Shown here in pieces: positions 44,580 to 54,560 of a DNA stretch of 64,000 bases (the first letter of the stretch is position 1; each line of letters starts with the position of its first letter). Below the pieces are notes generated by a model. It was not told the origin of the DNA. It worked only from the letters and a program-made list of their open reading frames with translations, and ran no database searches. The translations under genes were made by a program, and so were the position numbers. Origin of the DNA: Lasiodiplodia sp. COLG20 (lineage: Eukaryota > Ascomycota > Dothideomycetes > Botryosphaeriales > Botryosphaeriaceae). The stretch covers positions 5,270,001-5,334,000 of the forward strand of contig VNWV01000001.1 in the NCBI GenBank assembly GCA_009801085.1, written 5' to 3'.

Positions 44580-44736
44580 CCACTACCCTTGCAGCATTCC
44601 AGATACCCTGAATTATCACCCGCTCATCCCTTAATCACATGCTATTAGCTTTCAGAATACAACATCCACCATGATTATCATACAGGGAGGTATCGCGGCC
44701 AACAGCAAGCGTGAATTTATTTTTCGCTCATAGGAT

Positions 44737-44817
44737 GGCTAGTTGAAGCTATCGTCCGGACGTGAATGTATAATTGTTAATTCCACGTTTAGATCTGGAT
44801 GATAGCTTCGACTATCC
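44737..44817. mobile_element. 81-bp palindromic MITE-like element, copy 3
   Basis: Same length as the other two copies, with more changes: GGCTAGTTG at the left end and CGACTATCC at the right. The right arm differs from the consensus mostly by C-to-T or G-to-A transitions. The core AATGTATAATTGTTAATT is the best-preserved shared asymmetric part and is matched by the reverse of copy 1. GAT flanks both ends (AGGAT before, GATAA after), a possible but weak 3-bp duplication. Confidence 0.7.
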
Positions 44818-45253
44818 GATAATGCTCCTTTTTCATTGGGAAAAAAGGGAGAAGTGAGGCATACTTCCGCTATATTTTACGGCCCTGCTATTTTTTGCGC
44901 TAGCCGTCGGCTGTAGTACCCCTCTGCATAGATGGATATTGGAGCCGAAGGACAATGGCTCTGAAAGAGGGATAATACTAGCCAGTCCCACGGTAGATTT
45001 TAGAAGAGATTGAATTTCGCGATCTTGGAATTCAGAAATGAAACTCTTTCTGTATTGACTTGAAGAAAACGATCGTGCATTGTTTAGGGCGCTGGACAAC
45101 CAAACGTGTGTAAATTCAGACAGTCACGCCAGGTCTTGGTATCAAGAAAGTGAGTCAATATTACGAATCATTCACTTTGCAATTGAAGTAGCCAAGAATA
45201 TATATCATTGAAAGGTCACACGAAGCCCTCTACCAGCAGCCCTCGTCACCACC

Positions 45254-47632
45254 CTAGACAACAATCTCCCTTCTACTCCACTGGTGCTTCTCCTCACCCT
45301 CTCCGGGGACTCTGTTCTTCTCCTCATAAATCCGCTTCGTCAGCAGCTTGTACAGGAAGGCGCTATCCCCGTTGTACCTGATATTATGATCCGAATCCGT
45401 GAACCACTGGCTATCGAACTTATCGGGACCAACGCCACCCGCCATCAGCACATCCGCCAGCACAGCCGAGTGCTGGAAATGCACATTATCGTCACCCAGG
45501 CCGTGGGTGATCAAGAAACCGCCCTCGATGTTCTTAAAACCCTCTGTCTTCCGCACGGCCGTCTCATTGTAGCCAGCAGCGTTGGCAGCGTACGTCTTCA
45601 TGTAGCGCTCCGTGTACATAGAGTCGTAGAAGCGCCAGTCAGTGACCGGCGCCGTGATCAGGCCCAGCGTGAACACGCCCGAGTCAAGCTCGACGACCTT
45701 GCTGCTGAGGTAGCCGCCGAACGACCAGCCCCAGATGGCAACGTGGTCGGGGTCGGCCCACTCGTACTTGTCGAGGATCTGCTGCGCCGCCCACACCTGG
45801 TCCTCGGCCTCCAGCTTGCCCAGCTGGCCAGCCACCAGCGAGCGGAATGCGCGGCCCTTGTAGCCAGTGCCGCGGTTGTCAACGACCCACTGCGCGTATT
45901 CCAGCTCGGGGTCGGACGAAATGTAGGCGTTCCATGATAGAGCCTTCCACGTCTTCGGGATCTGCTGTGCACCGGGTCCGCCGTATGGGTTGAAGAGCAC
46001 GGGGTACTTCTTGGCCGGATCGAAGTTGGCGGGCAGCCGCTGCATCACGTTGAGCTTCTCGCCTGATGGGTGCTCGAGCTCGAACCAGCTGATTTCGGGA
46101 AGCTTGTACTCGTTGATCTTGGCGTAGAAGTCGGCGTTGTCGACCAGGGTGCGCAGAGGCGTCGTGGTGCTGTTGATGGAGTAGAGTTCCTGGTAGGGAA
46201 CGTCGGGGCCTTGGTAGGAGAGAGCGTAGTAGCCGCCGCTGCTGGAGAACGAGGCGCTCCAGTAGGCAGGGATGGTGTCGTCGACGAGAGGCGTCTTCTT
46301 GAAGGTTTTATAGGAAACCGAGTAGAGATGCGACTCGGTACTGTGATGTTCGGTGGAAGTGTAGTAGACCAGGCTTCGGGCGGTGTCAACCTTGAGGATT
46401 GAACGGACTTCCCATTCGCCAGAAGTTAGGGGAATAGCAGCTCCACCGTCCACAGGGTAGAGGTAGATGTGAGTCCAGCCGGAGACGTCCGAGAGGTCGA
46501 GGTAATAGGTTCCGTTGGTGCCATTGCCAGCTGCAGCACCAACGTAGGTGATGGCAAGGTTGTTGTCGAGCCAGCCCTCGCTTTCGGAGCGCTCACGCAC
46601 CACCGAGGTCGAAGCGGAAGCAACGTCAACATTCACCACCTTCTCTGAGTCCTGAACTCTGTTGTAGGCGCGGAACAGAACGTTGGAGTGATCATCAGTA
46701 ACCCAGGCGACCTCGCCAATAATGAGATCATCCGCAGGGAATGCATCAATGGCAATCGGAGTGATCTCAGAAGAAGCAATATCCAGCAGGTTGAAGCCAA
46801 CTGTTGGGTTGGTGGCATCGACCTTGGGGTACCTGAGTTCCAGCTCCCGCGGATAAGAATTGCCGTATTCAGTGCTGCCCGAGTGTCAGTGTAGGCAATA
46901 AAGTGAGCGGAGAAAAAGTGCTTACTTGTCGAGGTAGTATTGCACGCGGAACGTTGGCACGCCGGTCTCATTGAAGCTGAGATATGCAATCTTCTCGCCA
47001 TCGGGGCTCCACCAAAGCGCGTAGCGGTCACCCAGGATTTCCTCTTCCATGACCCAGTCGGGAACGGCGTTGAAGGTATCCGGGTTACCGTCAGAAGTAA
47101 TGCGCGTAACCTCACCATCGGCCCAGATGTACAGATCGTTTCCGCGGACAAAGGCAATTTTTTCTCCATTGGGATCCCACTCGGCGTACTGGATATCACC
47201 GGCCTGATCAGCAACGAGGGGGTCCAAGCTTCCAGAGGCAATGTCGAGGACAAAGTAGTCGGCAAAGTAGGAATGACGGTATTGCTTGGTGTAGTTGGTG
47301 GCCCACAAGACGCGTTCCAGGTCGGCGCTGATCCAGTAGTCCCAGTAGTCGGCAGGCACTTGGTCAGCGGCCACGAACGTCTCATTCTCGCCAGTGACGG
47401 CGTTAGCGAGAATCAGAGCGCCGTCGTCTCCGGCGTAGATGTACTGGCCGTCGACATCGCTGGCCACCCATGCGAGTGAGACGGAAGACGGAGACAGACT
47501 CGTCGGCACCGTCTCGTTGAAAGTCAACAGCTTGGTGCCATTGGTCTTGGGTGCCGTTGAGCCGCGCGGCGGGTAGATGGCGTCGACACCGATGCCGACG
47601 GCAAGGGCAGCGAGCAGCAGAGATGGCTGCAT
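45254..47632 (-). CDS. Secreted dipeptidyl peptidase IV (S9B)
   Basis: Two exons (47632-46926, 46874-45254) give 775 residues. A signal peptide (about 18 residues, [18 protein letters not shown]) precedes an eight-blade beta-propeller region. It contains the family marks [20 protein letters not shown] and the Glu pair [10 protein letters not shown] that binds the substrate N terminus. The C-terminal alpha/beta-hydrolase domain has the catalytic Ser in GWSFGGY (about 619), the Asp in GDDNVHFQH (about 697) and the His in SDHNIRY (about 732). It removes X-Pro/X-Ala dipeptides from peptide N termini. Secreted forms of this size work with endoproteases such as the A1 enzyme at the left end of the window. 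Many N-glycosylation sequons. The 51-nt intron is supported by phase and by the continuous [15 protein letters not shown]. Confidence 0.95.
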
Positions 47633-47704
47633 AACGACCGAAGGAGTGGGAGTCAAAGGAGTGCAGGTCGCTAGAGATAGCGGTGGCGAGGTGCAGTGGT
47701 GTAC

Positions 47705-47712
47705 ATTTTATA
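47705..47712 (-). promoter_or_regulatory. TATA box of the DPP4 gene
   Basis: The minus strand reads TATAAAAT, 73 bp before the start codon. Confidence 0.6.
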
Positions 47713-48159
47713 TTAGCAAGATTGCATACGATGGCGAGAGATGGACCGTCTGCTTGGCAGCAGCGTCGTACACCCCGTCTGCATGTCCCGGATAGGAAGC
47801 TGCATCAGGTTGTTTGCTTGGCACCTTGGCCGGCGGTGCGAGAAGCGAAGCCGGAGATACGGTCGATTTAGAGAAGCTCGAGGATCTGCCTGCCTACGGG
47901 CGGCGTAACGAACCTCCTGAAGCACATCATTGCGTGCGGGGCTTTCCGCTTCCTTCGTTGTGAATATTGAATGGCAAAACAGGGCGTGCAGCGTCTCATG
48001 CAGGAACAACTTGGAGGCTGTGAAAGTGCGCGCAGCAGCTTTCTAGCATGCGCGACCTGGATCTCGTCGGTGACCCCTGTGCATCGGGGTGTGGGATTTA
48101 TAGTCAACTGAGTACAAACATCGCTGGGTCTGTGTGCGGGGTTAGCGCGCCCGTGTAAC

Positions 48160-48191
48160 CAGCCACGAACTGGTGAGAACCAATTCGTGGC
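48160..48191. repeat. Short inverted repeat with 4-nt loop
   Basis: AGCCACGAACTGGT and ACCAATTCGTGGCT pair at 13 of 14 positions (one G-T type mismatch) around a GAGA loop. It lies about 530 bp upstream of the DPP4 start. No T run follows. It may be a protein-binding palindrome or a structured RNA element. Confidence 0.7.
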
Positions 48192-48848
48192 TCCAAAGGG
48201 AAGCCTTTACAGGTTTTTGTGGAATCCTTGCCTTCCATGTCTCGAAAAAAGGGCAGACCGGATCCTTGGATTCGGCGTTCCGTTTTATTTAGACTTGATA
48301 TCTGACGTGATTGTCGATCGGCCAGGTGCCTCTTTCCCGGTCTATCCTTATCGCTAATTAGCGCCCCTACAAGTTTGCATTCCTCGCACGGGAATCTGCT
48401 AAGTAAGGGACTCAACAGCGCAGTACAAACTACCCCTGTGCAACCTGAGCGATGAGCACATATTAATACAATCTCAGCCAACGTCGCAGCCCACAATCTT
48501 AGTTAGACATCAGAATCAGCGAATGATCTTTTTTATACGCCACACAAAAGACTTGGAAAGCTGGCGAAAGCAATTGCATCAAACACATCTTGCTGAATGG
48601 TATCTAACAAAAAAGAAAAGAGGTATCGTAACCCATTACAAAACTCCAGGGATATCATCTCAAAAATCAAAAACAGCATCCACCCGTCAACTCATTTCAC
48701 GCTGCACATCTTTCAACCAACATCTCCCACGTGCGACTGTAGCACTGACCAGCTTCTACTCTTTCGCTTCGTGCTGCCCTCATCGCAATTCTTCTTCCCG
48801 ACAACGATCGCACAAGCCTCCTACAAACTCCCCACTTCCCCCTTCAAC

Positions 48849-49645
48849 TTAGCGGTACTGCGCATTCTGCACGGGCTTGAGCTCCTCGTCGGCGCTCGGC
48901 GCGAAGGACGACCTGTCGACGTACGGGCCGCCGTAGCTCGTCTGGCCGTAGGTTGGCTGACCATAAGTTGCCTGGCCGTAGTTCACCTGGCCGTACTCCT
49001 GCGCCGACAGGTTGTTGTTGGTCGGGTTGGCGGCGGGCGCGTAGTGGCCCGATTTGGAGGCGCGCAGCTGGCGGTCGCGGCGGAAGACGGTGACGGAGTA
49101 AATGAAGAGGCTGAGGTAGAGGAGGCTGCAGCACCGAGCGTTAGTTTTCATTAAACAGACTGTGGTATTTTTTTTTCTGAGGGAAACGTACAATGCGGCG
49201 ACGCCGAAGATGCTGACGTAGGCGCGGCCGTACGAAGCGTTGCCGACAATCTGCAGGACCACGATGGCGACCCAGAAGAGAGTTTGCAGCGTGTTGATGA
49301 TCAGGAAAGTGCGCGGGCTCAAGGAGTGGCGTATGTATTGGATCATGCACCAAACGTCGAGAAGGAGGGAAACGGCGAATGCGGTCATGAAAACGGCGAC
49401 GAGACTGAGCGACAGGTTAGCGACCGAGAGTTTGGCTAATTGAGTGCTGCAACTTACATCTTTGCCGCTTTAATTGTTTCGTCATCAAAATCTTCATCCA
49501 GCTTGTCGTTCGGGTCCGACACCAAGACCGAAAGCGTGAAGGCGTAGATGGCGATGATGATTAATGTGAGGCCATCGCGAATTATCCAAATAGGTAGCAG
49601 AATGCGCTTCTTCCAAGGCGAAGTCTCACTCGTGTAGCGTGCCAT
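48849..49645 (-). CDS. Four-pass membrane protein, MARVEL-like
   Basis: Three exons (49645-49458, 49404-49192, 49125-48849) give 225 residues. Four hydrophobic helices are visible: about 15-44 (RILLPIWIIRDGLTLIIIAI), 63-84, 93-117 (FLIINTLQTLFWVAIVVLQI) and 122-147. They are followed by a hydrophilic tail with tyrosine-glycine-glutamine repeats (YGQVNYGQATYGQPTYGQ). The topology, size and polar cytoplasmic tail fit fungal MARVEL/Sur7-type plasma-membrane proteins, but I see no diagnostic motif, so the family name is tentative. The joins restore membrane helices 2 and 4, and the first intron has a CTAAC branch sequence. Function unknown; a role in membrane domains or cell periphery is inference. 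Confidence 0.8.
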
Positions 49646-50473
49646 ATTGAGCAAAGTCGAAGTCTGATTGCGCGGGACGTATGCGTTACAAGCAAGCGCG
49701 CTGTGGTTCGGTATAAATACTCGAGGATGGTGGCTGAACAATGTACTGAGTACAAGAAAATTTTCTGGGTGTGACACAGTTCATATAAATCACCGGACCT
49801 ATGGTGATCGTGCTTGACCGCTGCCTGGAATTACTTTGTGGCTGCGGCTGAGTTGTCTCGACTACTCCATCCTTCGTTGCTCCGCCTCTCATGTGCCAGG
49901 CTGTCAGGCACCAGCTGCCGTGCTCTAATATCGAAGGGCGACGGAAATAGCATTCGGAATGCCCAAACAAGGAAAGCCCCTCATGCTTGGGCTCTTTTGC
50001 CGAGCGGGGCTCTGCAAAAATCCCGCCGTGTTACTGGCCGAATAAGCGCGAAGGATCTTGGGGGCGAAGTTGCACTGGCCTTGGCAGTGCCGTTGCTAAG
50101 AACACAGCCCTAAACACACTTGTCGATCTCCACACGCGCCATGATACAATAGACTTCTGCGGGGCTGGTCACCGCATACAACTGCGTCAGAGCTCGCCTA
50201 CCTTGCACTGCCTGATGGACCCCGTGGCTGAAGCCTAAACGATCATCGTCGCAAACGAAAGGAGAAGATATTACTGTATTTCTGCCAGAGCGAGCCGTCT
50301 AGAGGACATTTCAGAGGAGTGAACTGGAGGGTCTTCGTGCCGAAGGTTGTTGGAGTTTGGAAGAGGATAACGCTGCTTCGCGCTTCTGCGATACACCTGA
50401 AAGGACAAAAAACCACCCGCAAACGCCGTTACGCCTAGCAAATTCGTACAACCCGGACACCCAACAGTGGCCA
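49646..50473. other. Intergenic between membrane-protein gene and orphan gene
   Basis: 0.83 kb without a recognised gene. A 67-codon frame at 50271-50474 (minus) lacks an ATG start and is not called. Confidence 0.55.
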
Positions 50474-51238
50474 CTAGACATTAGTCTGGGGTGCAGAAGC
50501 CTTCTTCCGAGCCTTCATCATCACGATCTTCGCCACAAGGCGGCGCCACAGAGCTCGAATACGGCTGCGTTTCGAACGTTTGGTAGAAGTATCATCTTCT
50601 TTGATTATCGGGACCGACTGCAGCGGCGATGCAGAATTGGCCTTTGAAATTGGTCGTCTGGAAGGGGTCATTGTTCCGGTCTTGAATTCGGAGCTAGAAG
50701 CTTTGCGCATAGGCGCTGACTCATCACTTCCGTTATCAACCGTGATCTTGATGGTGGTTGACCGGCGCCTGGTGATAGGTACTTCATACACGGCTGCTTC
50801 TTCGGGGACTCGCATCACGAAAGTCGTTTGTTTGCCGATGGGTGTCGCATCCCCTGGGACAGAGCCCGTGGAAGTCTGCTGCGCAACGGCGATGGCCGGC
50901 ATACTTCTAACGGGTCGGGAGGTCGACTGCGATGAGCTGGAGGAATTGGAAGACTTGGACTTCGTACGTTGGCCTTTACCAATCACAGGAGCTTCATGGT
51001 TGATGGCGGAGCCCCTCGGTTGCTCTTCCACGATTGGGACTGCTCGCGGTACCTCTGTGGAACCAGGGTCTTTGACAGCGTCAGGAACGGCGTAGACTTC
51101 AGGCCCTGAGCCAAGGCTACAGTCACCGTCGAAGCCGAACCGGTGTTGGAACAGAGACAGAGGAGCTTGAGGCTCGATGTCCGGAAGAGTGAAAGTAGAC
51201 TCGGATCTGTCGTCCGCGCGGTCATTGATATCGGACAT
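50474..51238 (-). CDS. Hypothetical Ser-rich protein with basic C terminus
   Basis: I do not recognise this gene. The open frame runs 365 codons from 51571. The preferred start is MSDINDRADDRSEST at 51238 (254 codons), because the translation changes there from random-looking sequence to a consistent Ser/Thr/Pro-rich, disordered character. Visible parts are an acidic N terminus, a Ser run (about residues 100-115, SSNSSSSSQSTSRP), ITRRRSTTIKITVDNG, and a strongly basic end (TKRSKRSRIRALWRRL, then MKARKKAS). The basic helix could bind nucleic acid or acidic membranes. Several RxxS/T sites suggest kinase control. No signal peptide or domain. Real coding is likely from length and composition, not from homology. 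Confidence 0.5.
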   Translation of the reverse strand: MSDINDRADDRSESTFTLPDIEPQAPLSLFQHRFGFDGDCSLGSGPEVYAVPDAVKDPGSTEVPRAVPIVEEQPRGSAINHEAPVIGKGQRTKSKSSNSSSSSQSTSRPVRSMPAIAVAQQTSTGSVPGDATPIGKQTTFVMRVPEEAAVYEVPITRRRSTTIKITVDNGSDESAPMRKASSSEFKTGTMTPSRRPISKANSASPLQSVPIIKEDDTSTKRSKRSRIRALWRRLVAKIVMMKARKKASAPQTNV

Positions 51239-52380
51239 GGCTTGGACCACAGTCGAAGATGCTGAGAAGAATGGTGGCTGCCGAAGATACCCTCCGTTGG
51301 CTGCTGGGACCCAGAATTGACGCTCGGGAAGAAGTACTGGTGCGACTGGAATCTTTATTCGCGTGAGTGCGGCTCCAATGATCCAATCGCTTATCTCGTA
51401 CCTGGTATTGGAGAAGAATAAACAGCTCTGGGAGAAGTATCCGCGGCAAGCTGACGATAGGATGGCGACGGTGTAAAGTGGTGCGGAGTGAAAGGAGAGA
51501 AGAAGAGGCAAACGTCCGGCTTGCAAACACTTGGGGGAAAGCATGCATGACGGCTTTGTTGTTCTTGCCATATAGGGGGACTATGGCTCTTGACGGCCAT
51601 GGAACGCGGATGCTAGAGCCGCCACGCGCTTTCCTAGGCTATCAGCCTCCCGTCACCCTTGGATGCGACGGCTCGCCAAGACTTTAAGCTACCGTGAGCG
51701 ATGAGGCTTCCCGCAGCGACATGTGTCGAGATCCAGCGTCTGCTGCGAGCGAACCAGCGTTAGCACAGACCGTTCCCGCATGGTGTAGCTGGCATAATTC
51801 TGCAATGCACGCATGGCGATGAAGAATTCGATCAATGCGGGCCGGGGTTAAGAAGCGGGTGGGCGTGATTTGAGGCGAGTACATCGCTGCAAGTAAGACG
51901 CTAGCAGAACAGGGAAGCGCGGGTCCCATGGAAAGAAGTCAGAGGTATCAAGCGGCGCCGGCTCGCGATGAAGCACCATGACGCTTGTCGGCGTTCACGC
52001 CTGACTCCTCCGGCGCCGGAAAGGCGGGGCGCGCCAGTTGAGGGCGGGCCCGCTGGCCTTTGCTGGAAATGCAGGTGCCCGCATCCCGGCGCATACTTTC
52101 ACGTCCACTCGCCTCCACACCTATCCCGCAGCTTTTCTCAAATCCTCGCGCCGCGCTGCCTCAGCACTCCACCTCGTGTCACTGTGACCCCGCCGCTGCC
52201 AGCTCCGACGCACATACGCCCAGCGCAAGCTTTGCTGCGGTCCCCGCCTGCAACCCCGCCGTCCGACCAACGAGCTCAGCTCACCACAGCACCTCGCACA
52301 ACCCGCCATCGCCACATCTTGTACGCTGCACACGAGTCTGCCTCTCCACCCGAGACACACGTCGCTAGCCTCGAACCGAG
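51239..52380. other. Divergent intergenic region, orphan gene / Ubc7-like gene
   Basis: 1.1 kb. The last 250 bp before 52381 are C-rich with CT tracts, typical of a housekeeping promoter and 5' UTR. No other gene recognised. Confidence 0.55.
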
Positions 52381-53142
52381 ATGGCCTCGACCTCAGCTGC
52401 CGCCGGTCTTCTGGGCCGCCAGCTCAAGCACATGCAAACGGATAAGGACATTCCGGGTATCAGTGTCGGTCTCGTGGATAACAACGTCTTCGAGTGGGAA
52501 GTCATGCTCATGATTAACGACGACTGCAAATTCTATGGAGGTAGGTAAAAGGCCACTTGGGCTTCCAGCAGTTACGCTACGCCTGTGGCTTCAGAGTCCC
52601 AGCGGCAGCTTTTCGCGTCACCTCTCCGAAGCGCCTGAAACACGACACTGTGCTAACTCATTCACAGGTGGCTTCTTCAGAGCGCGTCTTTCTTTCCCGT
52701 CCGAGTATCCTCTGCTTCCTCCGAAGATGAAGTTCGAAACCCCCATTTTTCACCCCAACAGTACGTCGCCCCGCTCTTCATGAATACAGCGACCCGCGCG
52801 AAGCACGCCATACTCCGCACTTCCGTGCCGGATATATTTCCGAAAATAGTCCCTGCGTTATCTAGTACTGACGGGTTTTCAGTCTACCCTAACGGCGAGG
52901 TTTGCATCTCGATTCTCCATCCTCCGGGTGATGACAAATACGGATACGAATCTGCATCGGAGCGTTGGTCGCCCGTTCAGACGCCTGAAACAATCCTACT
53001 CTCCGTTATCTCTATGCTCTCATCACCAAACGACGAGAGCCCTGCTAATGTGGAGGCTGGGAGACTCTGGCGCGATGATCCCAAGGAATTTAAGAAGAAG
53101 GTTAGGAAGTGCGTGAGGGATAGCCTCGAGGAGGGCATGTAA
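52381..53142 (+). CDS. Ubiquitin-conjugating enzyme E2, Ubc7/UBE2G-like
   Basis: Three exons (52381-52540, 52668-52760, 52883-53142) give 170 residues. The E2 fold is complete: N-terminal helix AAAGLLGRQLKHMQ, the FFRARLSFPSEYPLLPPKM strand-loop, HPNIYPNGEVCISILH with catalytic Cys92, and then the acidic-loop insertion (PPGDDKYGYESASERWSP). This insertion separates the Ubc7/UBE2G and Cdc34 classes from other E2s. Ubc7 is the E2 of endoplasmic-reticulum-associated degradation, recruited by Cue1 and used by Hrd1 and Doa10. The short C terminus (ending LEEGM) fits Ubc7 rather than Cdc34. The joins are fixed by FYGGGFFRARL and PNIYPNG. Confidence 0.93.
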
Positions 53143-54560
53143 GAAGGACCTACAGCATTCGTAGAAAGCATGGCGCCACTTCACTCCAGGCCTTTGGATC
53201 GGATCTGGATAAGTGTATATAGGTGGGCTGGGCGGGGTTGGTCGGCGTATGAGAAACATGCATGGTAAGGCGTTAAAAGGTTCGTCTTGCCTCCCACTTA
53301 CTATTCCTTCTTGCACCAGATCTTCTCACATGATCTGTCTATGACGATTTTCATACGAGGATATGACTGATTCCTCATTTTTCTGCTGAAGTATCGGCAT
53401 TTATTGTCAAAAGTGTTTTCACATGGATTGCTGTTACGCTTATTCCAGCAATACGAGTACATCTATCCTGTTTCTAGAAAAATGTGAATTTTTCTGCGAA
53501 TAAGAAGCATCGTGGAGGGAAACTGAGCTGTATAATTTCCCATGACTGTGCCGATGGTTGAAGCTCCACTCCCCGAGCCATGGGTTGCATAAGTTTTTCG
53601 TAAGTGTTTTGCACCACAAGTGCTGGGCAGCTTAAGTCTCTATCTGGATGCAGTTGTATTTATTCTTTCAATATCACTTTTCCACTTCGATATTTGCTTC
53701 GACTACATACGGAAGGCTACAACACATTTTCAACTGTGAGCCGCTAGCGGTAAAGTCCTGGTGTGACTCAATGTACTGTTGCAAACATTCATAGCATAGC
53801 AGAACCGGTCCCAGCTTATTCTATCTCTCATATGGTCGCCAAGATGGAGATATAATGGCTTGAATCTGGCGATTGAACGCTTTGCCGGCTGTTAGGTTAA
53901 ACCCATGGCCTTAAGCATTTTAAAGTTTTATCCCAGGGAGGTCCTCGGCAGCAGATAGACTTTCTACGACTGAAATACAGTCATTCATGTTTTCTAGAAG
54001 AGATGGAAACCGGGCGGTCGGCCAGCTGCGCAACGAAACGCGCCGACTGTGAAGCAATGCCTCCCTAACAGACGTTGCGCTCAAAAAGGAAAATCGAATG
54101 ACGTCAGCATGCCCGTTCTGGCAAGTTGCGTAAAGCGTGTGTGGGCACTCTGGAAGGCCTGTTGGCAGCACGGTGAAGGGCAATCGCTCTCCAGCAGATA
54201 CGCACAGCCGCGTGGGAGAAGAAGCGAGTCTGATGAGGGGGCAAAGAGGTAGCCAAAAGCGTGCGGGCGGTGAGAGTTTGCGCACGGTGATTGGCTGGCG
54301 GAGCTGCAGTCGCGTCACGGGAAGATCGGCGGCCTGGCACAGTAAGATAAACCGCGTTTTGACCCTAGTCGCGACAGCAATCCTCTGTTCACCTCCGCCG
54401 ACGCACCCTCTCCTTCTGCGAAACCACAAACTCTGCGCGCCCGACGCGTCGATCCCAACCACCATCCCCCCATCACCTAAACCCTGCATCGGCGACCGCA
54501 TTCGACGCGTACACCATTTCGACTATTTAAAACGATAGTCCGCGTGCCCAAACGGGCAAT
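53143..54560. other. Intergenic between Ubc7-like and ISWI genes
   Basis: 1.4 kb. The part 53300-53950 is AT-rich and featureless. The part 54380-54560 is the ISWI promoter, with TATTTAAA at 54524-54531. No gene recognised. Confidence 0.55.

Larger units (their letters stand above)
44517..45253. other. Intergenic between BTB and DPP4 genes, with palindromic element
   Basis: 0.74 kb. It holds the BTB promoter, copy 3 of the 81-bp element and the 3' UTR of the dipeptidyl peptidase gene. An imperfect small inverted repeat (AAAGTGAGTCAAT against ATCATTCACTTTG) is near 45147-45180. Confidence 0.55.
47633..48848. other. Intergenic between DPP4 and membrane-protein gene
   Basis: 1.2 kb. It contains the DPP4 promoter with its TATA box and a strong short hairpin sequence at 48160-48191. 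No gene recognised. Confidence 0.55.

Noticed and set aside
50271..50474. 67-codon minus-strand frame with a hydrophobic start
   Set aside because: Its first codon is GTG and it begins where the orphan gene ends; no independent promoter or homology.
53550..53585. GGTTGAAGCT, similar to the end of the 81-bp element
   Set aside because: Only a short match; no second arm follows at the expected distance.
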